Source: JAUIEH01 sp964483375 (GTDB lineage Bacteria; Pseudomonadota; Alphaproteobacteria; Caulobacterales; Maricaulaceae). Taken from it: DNA of 40,459 nucleotides. The notes below the pieces were generated by a model, which saw only the letters and a list, made by a program, of their open reading frames with translations, made no database searches and had not been told where the DNA came from. The translations under genes were made by a program, and so were the position numbers. Positions 33,185-40,459 of this stretch are shown here, one piece after another (the stretch's first letter is position 1; each line of letters begins with the position of its first letter). Location: contig CAZABJ010000022.1 in NCBI GenBank assembly GCA_964483375.1, positions 1 through 40,459 on the forward strand, given 5' to 3'.

Positions 33185-33766
33185 ATGGACGAGCGCCTCA
33201 CATCCGGAGACGGCTGGCTGAAGGGCCGCATGTTGATCGCCTCGCCGGCCATCGGCGACCGGCGCTTTGAGCGCACGGTGGTCTTCATGTGCGCCCATTC
33301 CGACAACTATGCCATGGGCATCGTGGTCAATAAGCCGATGGGCGAGTTGCGCCTGCCGGACTTGCTGAGCCAGCTCGAGGTTCCCTCCAGCATCACCGCG
33401 CCGGATTTGCCGGTGCTGAACGGAGGTCCGGTCGACCGCGACCGCGGTTTCGTTCTGCATTCCGACGACTATCGCGCGCGCGACGCGACGATGGCGGTGG
33501 GGCATGGCGTCGGCCTGACGGCGACCAAAGAAGTGCTCGCCGCGCTCGCTTCTCCCGGCGCGCCGCGTCGGGCCGTGCTCGCTTTGGGTTACGCGCAATG
33601 GGGACCGGGGCAACTCGAAGATGAGCTGATGGGAGACGCCTGGCTTACCTGCGACGGGGATTCCGACATCGTGTTTTCCGCCGAGCTCGAGGACAAATGG
33701 AGCCTGGCGCTCGCCAGCATCGGGGCGTCGCCTGACCGGCTGACCGGGTTCTCCGGCAACGCTTAA
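33185..33766 (+). CDS. yqgE: YqgE/AlgH family protein
   Basis: A 193-residue protein with family hallmarks: LKGRMLIASPAIGDRRFERT at the N-terminus, HSDNYAMGIVVNKPMGEL, VLNGGPVDRDRGFVLHS, and ALGYAQWGPGQLEDELMGD. The DUF179 family occurs throughout Proteobacteria; the fold is known and the role is not. It was linked to alginate regulation in Pseudomonas as AlgH. Start ATG 33185 fits the family N-terminus; the open frame upstream to 32978 is in the Prx promoter region. Its stop TAA (33764-33766) is shared with the convergent EAL gene through the palindrome TTAA. Confidence 0.92.
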   Translation: MDERLTSGDGWLKGRMLIASPAIGDRRFERTVVFMCAHSDNYAMGIVVNKPMGELRLPDLLSQLEVPSSITAPDLPVLNGGPVDRDRGFVLHSDDYRARDATMAVGHGVGLTATKEVLAALASPGAPRRAVLALGYAQWGPGQLEDELMGDAWLTCDGDSDIVFSAELEDKWSLALASIGASPDRLTGFSGNA

Positions 33767-34944
33767 CCGCTTTCTTGCGACAAGAGGTGGCTCACTTCCT
33801 CCGCCGTGAGCGCGGGGGCGAACCAAAACCCTTGGCCGTAATCGCACCCGCTGTCGCGCACGCGCGCGGCCTCTTCTCGCGTTTCGACGCCTTCGGCCAC
33901 CACCGTCATCCCCAAGGCGTGGCTGATCTCAATGATGGAGCCGAAGATTTTCCGGGAGCCTGCGCTCGAACCCAGCGAGCGCACGAAATAGCGGTCCACT
34001 TTGACGACGTCGAAGGGGAAGCGTTCCAACCAAGCCAAAGACGAAAACCCCGCGCCGAAATCATCCAAAGCCAGCGAAGCGCCCGCCGCCTTCACCGCCT
34101 CAAGGGTCACGCGCATGCGGTCTGGATCCCGCATGACATGGCTTTCCGTCACTTCAATCCGCAGCGCCCCGGACGGGATTGCGGGATCTGCGACCAAACC
34201 GGCGATGGCGTCGACGACCGTAGCGTCTTCCAGTTCCGGGGCGGAGGCGTTGGCGGACACGAAACCCGGCGCTCGCGGTCCAAACGCGCCCCGCCACTCG
34301 CTCAGCCGCGCGCAGGCCTCCGCGTGAATCCACGAGCCGATTTCGGGCATGAGCGAGAGTTCGTCGGCCAGCGGCAGAAAGTCGTCTGGTCCGAGCAGGC
34401 CATGCTCTTGGGTCGGCCAGCGCAGCAAAGCCTCAAAGCCAGCCAGCGACGTATCCTTGAGCGAAACGATCGGCTGATACCACGCAGCGAAATCCCGGTT
34501 CTTGACCGCGCGCCGCAGCCGCACCTCCAAGCTCAAAGCGCCTTCATCCGCCTCGTCGCTCGCCTCGCCGGCCGCGCCGAAAGCGGGCAGAATGAGACCG
34601 GTCAAAACGTCCGCACTCGTCCAGCCCGCCCGAAGGCGAAGCCGGCGGACATCGCCCTGAGGATGGGTCAAACGCGCAACGACGGCGCGTTGCCCGACAA
34701 AGGGCGCGCTGAGCTTCGTCAACGCCTCCCGATCGGGCGAGGCGAACCGCTCGGCGAAGGCGCGCCAGGTCGCCCCCTCCCCAAGATCGCCCAACCCCAA
34801 CGCGTCAGCCGGCCCCATGAGCGAGAGCCGGTCCAGGTCCCGCCGCCAAACGAACGCCGAGGCGCCGGCGGCCGCCGCGGCGTCGGCGAACGCCGTCGCA
34901 CGCTCAGCGTCACGCGCCGTCGCCCGGTTTCTGAGCAAGCGCAT
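33763..34944 (-). CDS. EAL domain cyclic-di-GMP phosphodiesterase
   Basis: A 393-residue protein. Residues about 1-125 resemble a PAS-type sensor region. A complete EAL domain spans about 140-390: FEALLRW (EAL signature at 171-173), ANAS, RIEVTESHVM, LDDFGAGFSSL, VVKVDRYFV, VVAEGVET and the ending GCDYGQGFWFAP. All metal- and substrate-binding residues I can place are present, so it should hydrolyse c-di-GMP to pGpG. No GGDEF domain and no membrane segment. It follows the acetyltransferase gene after two bases and is probably co-transcribed with it. In Caulobacter-type bacteria such enzymes influence motility and stalk/holdfast transitions; a specific role here is not visible. Confidence 0.9.
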   Translation of the reverse strand: MRLLRNRATARDAERATAFADAAAAAGASAFVWRRDLDRLSLMGPADALGLGDLGEGATWRAFAERFASPDREALTKLSAPFVGQRAVVARLTHPQGDVRRLRLRAGWTSADVLTGLILPAFGAAGEASDEADEGALSLEVRLRRAVKNRDFAAWYQPIVSLKDTSLAGFEALLRWPTQEHGLLGPDDFLPLADELSLMPEIGSWIHAEACARLSEWRGAFGPRAPGFVSANASAPELEDATVVDAIAGLVADPAIPSGALRIEVTESHVMRDPDRMRVTLEAVKAAGASLALDDFGAGFSSLAWLERFPFDVVKVDRYFVRSLGSSAGSRKIFGSIIEISHALGMTVVAEGVETREEAARVRDSGCDYGQGFWFAPALTAEEVSHLLSQESG

Positions 34945-34946
34945 CC

Positions 34947-35534
34947 TCAGCCGACCGGATCGCCGGCGACCATCGCGTAGAGAACGTGGTCCCGCCAGGC
35001 GCCGTTGATTCTCAAAAACGCACGCGCCACCCCTTCCCGCCGAAACCCGACGCTTTCCAGCAAGCTGCGCGAGGCGTCATTGGTGGGCACGCAAGCCGCC
35101 TCCACCCGGTGCAGATGCAAGTCGTCGAAGGCGTAAATGAGCGCTGCGCGCACCGCCGCACGGGTGTAGCCGCGACGGCGATAAGGCTCGCCCACCCAAT
35201 AGCCCAGCGAGGCCGCCTGCAGCACGCCGCGCCTGATGTTGTTGAGATTGCAGCCCCCCACCAACGCGCCGTCCTCATTGCGAAAGACATGGAACGGCGC
35301 GCCGAAGCCCGCCCGATGATCGCTGGCGTAACGCCGCAGACGCCGCCGATAGCCCGCGCGCGTGAGCTCATCACTCGCCCAGCTCGGCTCCCATGGCGTC
35401 AAAAACGCCCGGCTGCGCGCGCGGAGCCGAGCCCAATCTTCATAGTCATGGATATGCGGTCTACGCAGGGTCACGCCGTCGCCCGCGACGCTTGCGCGCG
35501 TCTCGGATCGGTCATGCATCCGCGTTATGGCCAT
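34947..35534 (-). CDS. GNAT acetyltransferase, RimJ/RimL-like
   Basis: A 195-residue N-acetyltransferase of the Acetyltransf_3 (RimJ) type: TLRRPHIHDYEDWARLRARS at the start, LVGGCNLNNIRRGVLQAASL, the acetyl-CoA loop GEPYRRRGYTRAAVRAAL, and the C-terminal ACVPTNDASRSLLESVGFRR. It probably acetylates the N-terminus of a ribosomal protein (S5 in the case of RimJ), though substrates of such proteins are hard to predict. ATG 35534 has GGGGAG about eight bases upstream; ATG 35519 is possible. It lies 58 bases after surf1 and two bases before the EAL gene, so it can be read as the tail of the oxidase operon. Confidence 0.88.
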   Translation of the reverse strand: MAITRMHDRSETRASVAGDGVTLRRPHIHDYEDWARLRARSRAFLTPWEPSWASDELTRAGYRRRLRRYASDHRAGFGAPFHVFRNEDGALVGGCNLNNIRRGVLQAASLGYWVGEPYRRRGYTRAAVRAALIYAFDDLHLHRVEAACVPTNDASRSLLESVGFRREGVARAFLRINGAWRDHVLYAMVAGDPVG

Positions 35535-35592
35535 TCTCGGTCTCCCCGCCTCCGCCTGAATGCTGCCGCGAGAGGCGCGGTTTGGGCAAGGG

Positions 35593-36419
35593 TCAGTCGC
35601 CGCGCACCGCCAGCGAGAGGCGACCGGCGCGCAGGTGAAAGGCGACATAGACGGCGATGAGCGCAAGCCCGAGCCCATACCAGGTCATCGCATATTCAAG
35701 GTGTCGGTTGGAGATCGTGGNNNNNNNNNNNNNNNNNNNNNNNNNNNNNNNNNNNNNNNNNNNNNNNNNNNNNNNNNNNNNNNNNNNNNNNNNNNNNNNN
35801 NNNNNNNNNNNNNNNNNNNNGGCGCAGGCGCAGGCGCGTCTCGCGCCTCTGCGATCGGGCGCGTCAGCGCGAGGGTGAACGGCGCCAGGCGGGCGGGATC
35901 CGCGCCGAAATAGGCGCCGAGGGCCTCGATGTCGCGAACATAGAAGACGCCGCGTTCGGTCTCAGCGGGCGGGGTGAACAGGTTCGACCGCGGCGCCGGC
36001 GCGATCAGGGCGCGGATGTCTTGGGTTTCGCCAGGCGGGGCGTAGTCCGGCGGTTCCCCCGGAGAGCCAACGCGAACCCCTAAATCGAGCGCCGCCTGCA
36101 GCCCGCCGTCCGCCGCTTCAAACAACGCGAAAGCCCGCCAGCCAGGCCGGCCATTGAGCGTTGCGGGGATGTAAGCCACCCGGCTCCCAAGCGCGCCCTG
36201 GTCCGCAAGCGGCCTAAAGCGCAAATCCCGCCCCTCCCGCGCCGCCGCGACGCCGGCCGCCAAGCTCAAGGGCTCGGCGTCCGCGCGATCGGCGAGGTCA
36301 TCAAGAAGCGCCGTTTTCCATTCCAAGCGATGCAGCTGCCATGTGCCCAAGGCGACGAGCAGGCTAAGCGAGACGACCGAAAACACGGTGAGCCAAGGCA
36401 AGGGGCGAAAGCGCAGCAT
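35593..36419 (-). CDS. surf1: SURF1 family cytochrome oxidase assembly protein, interrupted by a sequence gap
   Basis: The N-terminal part (about 199 residues, 36419 to the gap) has the first membrane helix and motif GTWQLHRLEWK, then the periplasmic domain (GRPGWRAFALFE, RALIAPAPRSNLFTP, ERGVFYVRDIEALG). After the 100 N, reading on the minus strand gives ISNRHLEYAMTWYGLGLALI and then VYVAFHLRAG before a TGA at 35595-35593, which is the second SURF1 helix. With 100 N the two parts are out of frame (827 bases in total), so the gap length is a placeholder and the gene is probably intact. SURF1 helps insert heme a into CtaD. It follows DUF983 by 14 bases. Confidence 0.88.
35721..35820. other. 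100-base N gap (scaffold join)
   Basis: Exactly 100 undetermined bases lie inside surf1. The round number and the frame mismatch across it indicate an arbitrary gap size. SURF1 proteins usually have only about 10-20 residues between the two flanking motifs, so the real missing sequence is probably shorter; this is an estimate. Confidence 0.95.
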
Positions 36420-36433
36420 CGCAGCAACCGCCC

Positions 36434-36799
36434 CTAGCTGTCGTCCAGCCGGGCTTCTTCGGCGCTGTGGTGGAACTGCAACGCAATCAACGTCGCCTTG
36501 AACGGCGGCAGAAGCGCCAAGGTCAGCGTGATCACCAGCGGGAGGGTGATCGACAAGTTCAGCCACAAGGGCGCGCCGGCGGCGTAAAGCACGAAGGCCA
36601 GGGGCACCACGATAAAGCCCACCAAAAACATGACGAACACCGCCGGGCCATCGCCGGTGTCCGCCTTGCTCAGGTCAAGATCGCAGACCTCGCAACGCTC
36701 GGAGACTTTCAGGTAGCCGTCGAACAACAGCCCTTCGCCGCAACGCGGACAGCGCGTTCTTAGACCGGCGATGATGGGGTGCGGCCGGGTTTGAGACAC
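36434..36799 (-). CDS. DUF983 family protein of the oxidase operon
   Basis: A 121-residue protein. A zinc-ribbon-like motif at the N-terminus (RCPRCGEGLLF, then CEVCDLDL) is followed by two membrane helices (VFVMFLVGFIVVPLAFVLYA and LNLSITLPLVITLTLALLPP) and a His-containing tail. DUF983 genes lie between ctaE and surf1 in many alphaproteobacterial oxidase operons; the function is unknown, and metal handling is a reasonable guess from the four cysteines. The GTG start 36799 begins SQTRPHPIIAGL and lies four bases after the ctaE stop. An upstream start at 36907 would be inside ctaE and adds Ser/Cys-rich sequence. Confidence 0.85.
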   Translation of the reverse strand: MSQTRPHPIIAGLRTRCPRCGEGLLFDGYLKVSERCEVCDLDLSKADTGDGPAVFVMFLVGFIVVPLAFVLYAAGAPLWLNLSITLPLVITLTLALLPPFKATLIALQFHHSAEEARLDDS

Positions 36800-36803
36800 C
36801 CGG

Positions 36804-37844
36804 CTACCCCGGACTGAAGCTGTGGAAGTACGGCACCACGTAGATGAAGGCGAACAAGAACAGCCAAACGACATCGACGAAGTGCCAATACCAAGCCGCC
36901 GCTTCAAAACCGAAATGCTTCTCCGGCGTGAATTGGCCCGCCATCAACCGAAGCCAGCACACGATAAGGAAGATGGTGCCGATCACCACATGCGCGCCGT
37001 GGAAACCCGTCGCCATATAGAACGACGCCCCAAAGACGTCTCCGGAGAAGGAGATTTTGGCGTGGGTGTACTCATAGATTTGCACGGCGGTGAAGCACAG
37101 TCCCAAAAGGATCGTGAGCAACAGGCCGAGCTTCGCTTCGCCACGCTTGTTGTGTTGCAGCGCATGGTGCGCCCACGTCACCGTCGTACCGGACGTCAAC
37201 AAAATCAGCGTGTTCAGCAACGGCAAATGGAAGGGGTCGAAAAGGGCGGAGCCTTCCGGCGGCCAGGTCGACCAGCCGATCGCCACGTCGGGCAACCGCA
37301 CGCCGGAGAAAATCCACTGCTCGAACCAAATCCAGAACCACGCCACGAAGAACATCACCTCCGAGGCGATGAACAGGATCATGCCGTAACGCAGACCGAA
37401 TTGGACGACCGGCGTGTGATCGCCGCGTCGGGACTCTTTCACCACATCGGCCCACCAACCGATCATGGTGTAAATCACGCCCAAAAAGCCCAGAAGCATG
37501 ATCCAGGGCTGTCGATAGCCGAAGAAAAAGTGCGGCATCACGCCGGATCGATACTCGGACACCAGTTCACTGACGCGCGCCTGGCGTTCGGCGGCGGACA
37601 AATCGGCCAGCGCCGCCGCGCTCATCAGGGCCTCGCGCAGGCCGTCCATGCCGCTCGCCGCGGCGGCCCGTGCGGCGTCGGGGCTTTCGAAAAAGGGCGC
37701 GATCACGTCGATCGGCGCGCTAACGAAGCCCTTCATCCAAACCACCGCGCCGAACGCAAGCACCAGCGCCGCGGCGGAACCGATAAACGGCCAAGGACTT
37801 GGTTCGACCAAGTGATAGTCGTGTTTGACAGCGCCGGCCGCCAT
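36804..37844 (-). CDS. ctaE: Cytochrome c oxidase subunit III with a loop insertion
   Basis: A 346-residue COX3. The start KHDYHLVEPSPWPFIGSAAA and the first helix are typical. A hydrophilic segment of about 70 residues (about 41-112, including DAARAAAASGMDGLREALMS and LSAAERQARVSELVSEYRSG) separates helix one from helix two, where other alphaproteobacterial CtaE proteins, as I recall them, have a short loop. Then come the usual segments FLGVIYTMIGWWADVVKE, RYGMILFIASEVMFFVAWFW, ATGFHGAHVVIGTIFL and AAAWYWHFVDVVWLFLFAFI. Start ATG 37844 has GGAGG upstream; extension to 37979 is Arg-rich and unsupported. Subunit III stabilises the aa3 catalytic core. Confidence 0.93.
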   Translation of the reverse strand: MAAGAVKHDYHLVEPSPWPFIGSAAALVLAFGAVVWMKGFVSAPIDVIAPFFESPDAARAAAASGMDGLREALMSAAALADLSAAERQARVSELVSEYRSGVMPHFFFGYRQPWIMLLGFLGVIYTMIGWWADVVKESRRGDHTPVVQFGLRYGMILFIASEVMFFVAWFWIWFEQWIFSGVRLPDVAIGWSTWPPEGSALFDPFHLPLLNTLILLTSGTTVTWAHHALQHNKRGEAKLGLLLTILLGLCFTAVQIYEYTHAKISFSGDVFGASFYMATGFHGAHVVIGTIFLIVCWLRLMAGQFTPEKHFGFEAAAWYWHFVDVVWLFLFAFIYVVPYFHSFSPG

Positions 37845-37917
37845 AGGTCGCCCTCCGTCCCTCGTCCGCGTCCCGAAGATTCTGTCCGCGGGGTATAGCC
37901 TGCGCCTTAGCGGCGCG

Positions 37918-38499
37918 TCATCCCTCGTCAGCCCGACGCGCCTGCGACGCTTCAGCCATTTCTGCGCCCTCTTCGACAACTTCGAAGAAGGAGTAGGACA
38001 GCGTCACCGTGCCCACGCCGTCCATTTGTCGATTGTCGGCCGCTTCCGCACTGACGAAGTAGACGACCGGCAAGGTGCGGGTCTCCCCGGGCGGGAAAAG
38101 GTCTTCCTCAAAGCAGAAGCACTCAAGCTTGATGAAATACGGACCCGCTTTATGCGGCGTGACGTTATAGGTCGCCACAGCGCGCACCGGCCGGTCGCTG
38201 GTGTTCGTCACTTCGTAAAAAGCGAGGCCGTGCTCGCCGATGTTGAGCGTCTGCTGGCGCTGCAACGGCTCAAAGCGCAACGGCAGACCCGGACTGGTGT
38301 TGGCGTCGAACCGCACCGTCATCATCCGGTCGAGCACTTCGAAGGCATCTTCCGCGCTCAACCGCTGCGTCGTCCCGCCGAACCCCGTGACTTGGCAGAA
38401 AACTTGGTAGAGCGTAGGGGCGGAAAAGGCGAGGCCGAGCATGCCAAGCGCCACGCCGGCGGCGGCGAACGCGGTGAAGGCGGGTCCACGAGCGCTCAT
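37918..38499 (-). CDS. ctaG: Cytochrome c oxidase assembly protein CtaG (Cox11)
   Basis: A 193-residue Cox11/CtaG protein. One N-terminal membrane helix (FAAAGVALGMLGLAFSAPTL) leads to the segment YQVFCQVTGFGGTTQR and a periplasmic domain with YNVTPHKAGPYFIKLECFCF, containing the CFCF copper-binding motif, and LPVVYFVSAEAADN. It delivers Cu(I) to the CuB site of subunit I. Length is normal. The start overlaps the stop of the CoxF-like gene (ATGA at 38496-38499). Confidence 0.94.
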   Translation of the reverse strand: MSARGPAFTAFAAAGVALGMLGLAFSAPTLYQVFCQVTGFGGTTQRLSAEDAFEVLDRMMTVRFDANTSPGLPLRFEPLQRQQTLNIGEHGLAFYEVTNTSDRPVRAVATYNVTPHKAGPYFIKLECFCFEEDLFPPGETRTLPVVYFVSAEAADNRQMDGVGTVTLSYSFFEVVEEGAEMAEASQARRADEG

Positions 38500-38702
38500 C
38501 GGTCAGGCTCCGTAGGGGCGATGTAATTCCAACGATTGGCCGCATCGCCCTGCAGCCGCACCAGAGTGACGGCGAAGACGAGGGCCACGAAGGCCGCCAG
38601 CCCGATCGCGATCGCTTTGCTGCGCCGGCGCCGGGCGGCGGCTTGTTCGGGGGTAAGAAGGACGGTGTCGCCGTCCCGGTTCGACGCCTCCGGGTCGCTC
38701 AC
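38496..38702 (-). CDS. CoxF-like small membrane protein
   Basis: A 68-residue protein starting with GTG: a charged N-terminus (TPEQAAARRRRSKAIAIG), one membrane helix (LAAFVALVFAVTLVRL) and a short tail. The region LTPEQAAARRRRS followed by a single helix matches the small protein found between ctaB and ctaG in Alphaproteobacteria (CoxF/ctaF-like or DUF2909-type annotations). It overlaps ctaB by GTGA and ctaG by ATGA, so its location in the assembly operon is firm. Longer readings in this frame run antiparallel in frame through ctaB and are rejected. Confidence 0.75.
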   Translation of the reverse strand: MSDPEASNRDGDTVLLTPEQAAARRRRSKAIAIGLAAFVALVFAVTLVRLQGDAANRWNYIAPTEPDR

Positions 38703-39682
38703 AACACCCCTCCCAAACCGGGCGCGGCGACGTGCAGACCGAACGCATGCTCGCTCAGCAGCGCGGCGAAAAGGCCGAAGAGATACAGGATTGAGAAGGC
38801 GAAGAGATCGCGCGCCGCTCGGTTGCCGGCGACGACGGCGTAAAGGTCCGAGCCGCCGGCCCCGTCCGGGGTTTCGCCCGCGCGGCTTCTCAGCACGCGC
38901 CACGCCAAAAGCAGGAACATCGCGCCTCCGGCCAAGGCCGTAATGGCGTAAAGCGCGCCGCCGAGACCGGTCGCAACCGGCGCGAGGCCCAAGGGCGCGA
39001 CCAACAGCGTGTAAGCGAAGATCTGTCGCCGCGTCGCGCGCGCGCCTTTCACAACAGGCAGCATCGGCACGCCCGCGGCTTCGTAGTCCCCGGCTTTGTA
39101 GAGCGACAACGCCCAAAAGTGCGGCGGCGTCCAAAAGAAGATAAGCCCCACCAGCAAAACCGGGTCGAGGCTCAAGGATCCCGTCGCCCCGGCCCAAGCG
39201 ATCGCCGGCGGCAGCGCGCCCGCAAGCCCGCCGATCACGATGTTCTGCGGCGTCCGGCGCTTCAGCCACATCGAGTAAACAACGGCGTAGAAGAAGATTG
39301 TGAACGCGAGCAGCCCCGCCGGCAGCGGTCCGGCCGCCAGAAACAACGCGGTCACCGAAAGCGCCGAAAGGACGAGCCCGAACGTCGCCGCCTCGCCCGC
39401 CGACACCCGCCCCGACGGCACAGGCCGCGCGGCGGTTCTGCGCATCAGCGCGTCGATGTCGGCGTCATACGCCATGTTCAGCGCGCCCGAAGCGCCCGCC
39501 CCTGCCGCGATGGCGAGAATGATGACGCAGGCGAGGATCGGATGCGGCGTCACCGGGGCGACGACGAGGCCGGTCAGCGCCGTGAAGACCACCAGCGACA
39601 TCACGCGCGGCTTCATCAGCGCGACATAGTCGCGCCAATCCGCGACCTTCGTCGCGGTCGAAACGGCGGTGACGTCCGTCAT
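38699..39682 (-). CDS. ctaB: Protoheme IX farnesyltransferase (heme O synthase)
   Basis: A 327-residue UbiA-family enzyme with about nine membrane helices. It opens WRDYVALMKPRVMSLVVFTA and carries the prenyl-diphosphate motif NMAYDADIDALMRRTAARPV and the second motif region IVIGGLAGALPPAIAWAGAT. It adds a farnesyl group to heme b to give heme O, the precursor of heme a for the oxidase. ATG 39682 is chosen because the family N-terminus starts about 15-20 residues before the first motif; GAGGAG lies about ten bases upstream. The long upstream frame to 39991 lies inside ctaD and is rejected. Confidence 0.93.
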   Translation of the reverse strand: MTDVTAVSTATKVADWRDYVALMKPRVMSLVVFTALTGLVVAPVTPHPILACVIILAIAAGAGASGALNMAYDADIDALMRRTAARPVPSGRVSAGEAATFGLVLSALSVTALFLAAGPLPAGLLAFTIFFYAVVYSMWLKRRTPQNIVIGGLAGALPPAIAWAGATGSLSLDPVLLVGLIFFWTPPHFWALSLYKAGDYEAAGVPMLPVVKGARATRRQIFAYTLLVAPLGLAPVATGLGGALYAITALAGGAMFLLLAWRVLRSRAGETPDGAGGSDLYAVVAGNRAARDLFAFSILYLFGLFAALLSEHAFGLHVAAPGLGGVL

Positions 39683-39752
39683 CAGGCGGTCAAGCTCCTC
39701 AAAAGTGCGGCGCGAGCGTTCGGCGACGCCGCTCGCTCGCGCCGGCCCGGTG

Positions 39753-40459
39753 TTAGTGCGCGTCCGAACGAATGCGCGGCAATTCGTTGAACTGGTGGAA
39801 GGGCGGCGGGCTTGGCAGCGTCCATTCGAGCGTCGTGGCGCCCTCGCCCCAGGGGTTCGCCGCCGCGCGCCGGCGTCGGACCATCGCTTCAATGAGCACA
39901 GCGAGGAACACCGCGACCCCGGCCATGGAGATGTAGTTGCCGAAGGAGGACACCTGGTTCCACAACGCAAAGCCCTCGGGGTAGTCGACATAGCGCCGCG
40001 GCATGCCGGCCAAGCCTAAGAAGTGCTGCGGGAAGAAGAGGATGTTCACCCCGATGAAGGTCAGCGCGAAGTGCAGCTTGCCGAGAAACTCGTTGTACTC
40101 GACCCCGAACATCTTGCCGAACCAGTAGTAGAACCCAGCGAAAATCGAGAACACCGCACCCAGCGACAGCACGTAGTGGAAGTGCGCCACCACATAGTAG
40201 GTGTCGTGCAGGGCCTGATCGACGCCCGCATTGGCGAGCACGACCCCGGTCACGCCGCCGACCGTGAACAAGAAGATGAACCCCAGCGCCCACAACATGG
40301 GCGTTTTGAAGTCGATCGACCCGCCCCACATCGTCGCGATCCATGAGAAGATCTTAATCCCTGTCGGAACTGCGATGATCATCGTCGCGGCGATGAAGTA
40401 CGCCTTCAGATCCACGTCCATGCCGATCGACGTCGTGAACGACGCAGAGCCGTCGGCGA
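39753..40459 (-). CDS. ctaD: Cytochrome c oxidase subunit I, C-terminal part (cut by window end)
   Basis: The last about 235 codons of COX1, running off the window. Recognisable are AATMIIAVPTGIKIFSWIAT, DFKTPMLWALGFIFLFTVGG, the heme-ligand segment YYVVAHFHYVLSLGAVF, NILFFPQHFLGLAGMPRRY and the C-terminal LEWTLPSPPPFHQFNELPRI. This is the aa3-type cytochrome c oxidase catalytic subunit. The first codons in the window read ADGSASFTTSIG before MDVDLKAYF, where other COX1 proteins have the CuB His-His pair only a few residues earlier; that pair must lie beyond the window. ctaB follows after 70 bases. Confidence 0.95.
   Translation of the reverse strand, partial: ADGSASFTTSIGMDVDLKAYFIAATMIIAVPTGIKIFSWIATMWGGSIDFKTPMLWALGFIFLFTVGGVTGVVLANAGVDQALHDTYYVVAHFHYVLSLGAVFSIFAGFYYWFGKMFGVEYNEFLGKLHFALTFIGVNILFFPQHFLGLAGMPRRYVDYPEGFALWNQVSSFGNYISMAGVAVFLAVLIEAMVRRRRAAANPWGEGATTLEWTLPSPPPFHQFNELPRIRSDAH

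Noticed and set aside
38703..39269. N-terminal extension of the CoxF-like frame
   Set aside because: It runs through ctaB in another frame and is Arg/Ala-rich; only the last 68 codons, bounded by GTGA and ATGA overlaps, make a sensible protein.

Overview
This is a GC-rich chromosomal segment from an alphaproteobacterium, most probably of the Caulobacterales/Maricaulales type. The evidence is a set of families largely confined to Alphaproteobacteria (DUF1491, DUF6456, DUF2336, DUF5330-like), a DivJ/PleC-type histidine kinase, and the local order of the aa3 cytochrome oxidase genes. A run of exactly 100 N inside surf1 marks this as draft sequence with a scaffold join. No phage, transposon, CRISPR or plasmid genes were seen.

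Layout. 1-5.6 kb: a TetR regulator; a polytopic DivJ-like sensor kinase coupled to a DUF1491 gene; an exported protein of unknown function; a soluble PAS sensor kinase. 5.7-7.6 kb: a small DUF5330-like membrane protein and SufE; on the other strand, a two-gene unit for a protein consisting almost only of a DnaA domain IV plus a DUF6456 protein. 7.7-15.8 kb: a ten-gene, tightly overlapping operon for a multisubunit Mrp-type cation/proton antiporter. Its order (E-F-G-A'-B-C-D-D-x-D) follows the Mrp module of archaeal membrane-bound hydrogenases rather than classical mrpABCDEFG. It has three antiporter-like subunits, a His-rich insertion in MrpC and an extra small His-rich membrane protein. 16-19.2 kb: DUF2336, DoxX and an MFS exporter. 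19.3-21.4 kb: oligopeptidase B.

21.5-28.4 kb: an eight-gene TonB energising operon (DUF3450, TtpC-like ExbB fusion, ExbB, two ExbD, two TonB, TPR). 28.7-29.0 kb: divergent tRNA-Gln(UUG) and tRNA-Pro(CGG). 29.2-32.4 kb: SppA facing an NfeD/SPFH pair, a membrane-quality-control cluster. 32.5-33.8 kb: a Prx5-type peroxiredoxin and YqgE/AlgH. 33.8-40.5 kb, all on the minus strand: the aa3 oxidase assembly operon (ctaD, ctaB, a CoxF-like protein, ctaG, ctaE, DUF983, surf1), then an acetyltransferase and an EAL phosphodiesterase.

How the parts fit. Much of the window concerns membrane energetics: the oxidase generates proton-motive force, the Mrp-like complex exchanges it for cation gradients, and the Ton motor spends it on outer-membrane uptake. 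The sensor kinases, the EAL protein and the DnaA-domain protein are candidate links to cell-cycle control. The items most worth a second look are the non-canonical Mrp/Mbh-order complex with its two predicted periplasmic His-rich segments, and the DnaA-domain-IV/DUF6456 unit with DnaA-box-like repeats in its own promoter region. All assignments come from reading the sequence and from family knowledge; no database search was run.
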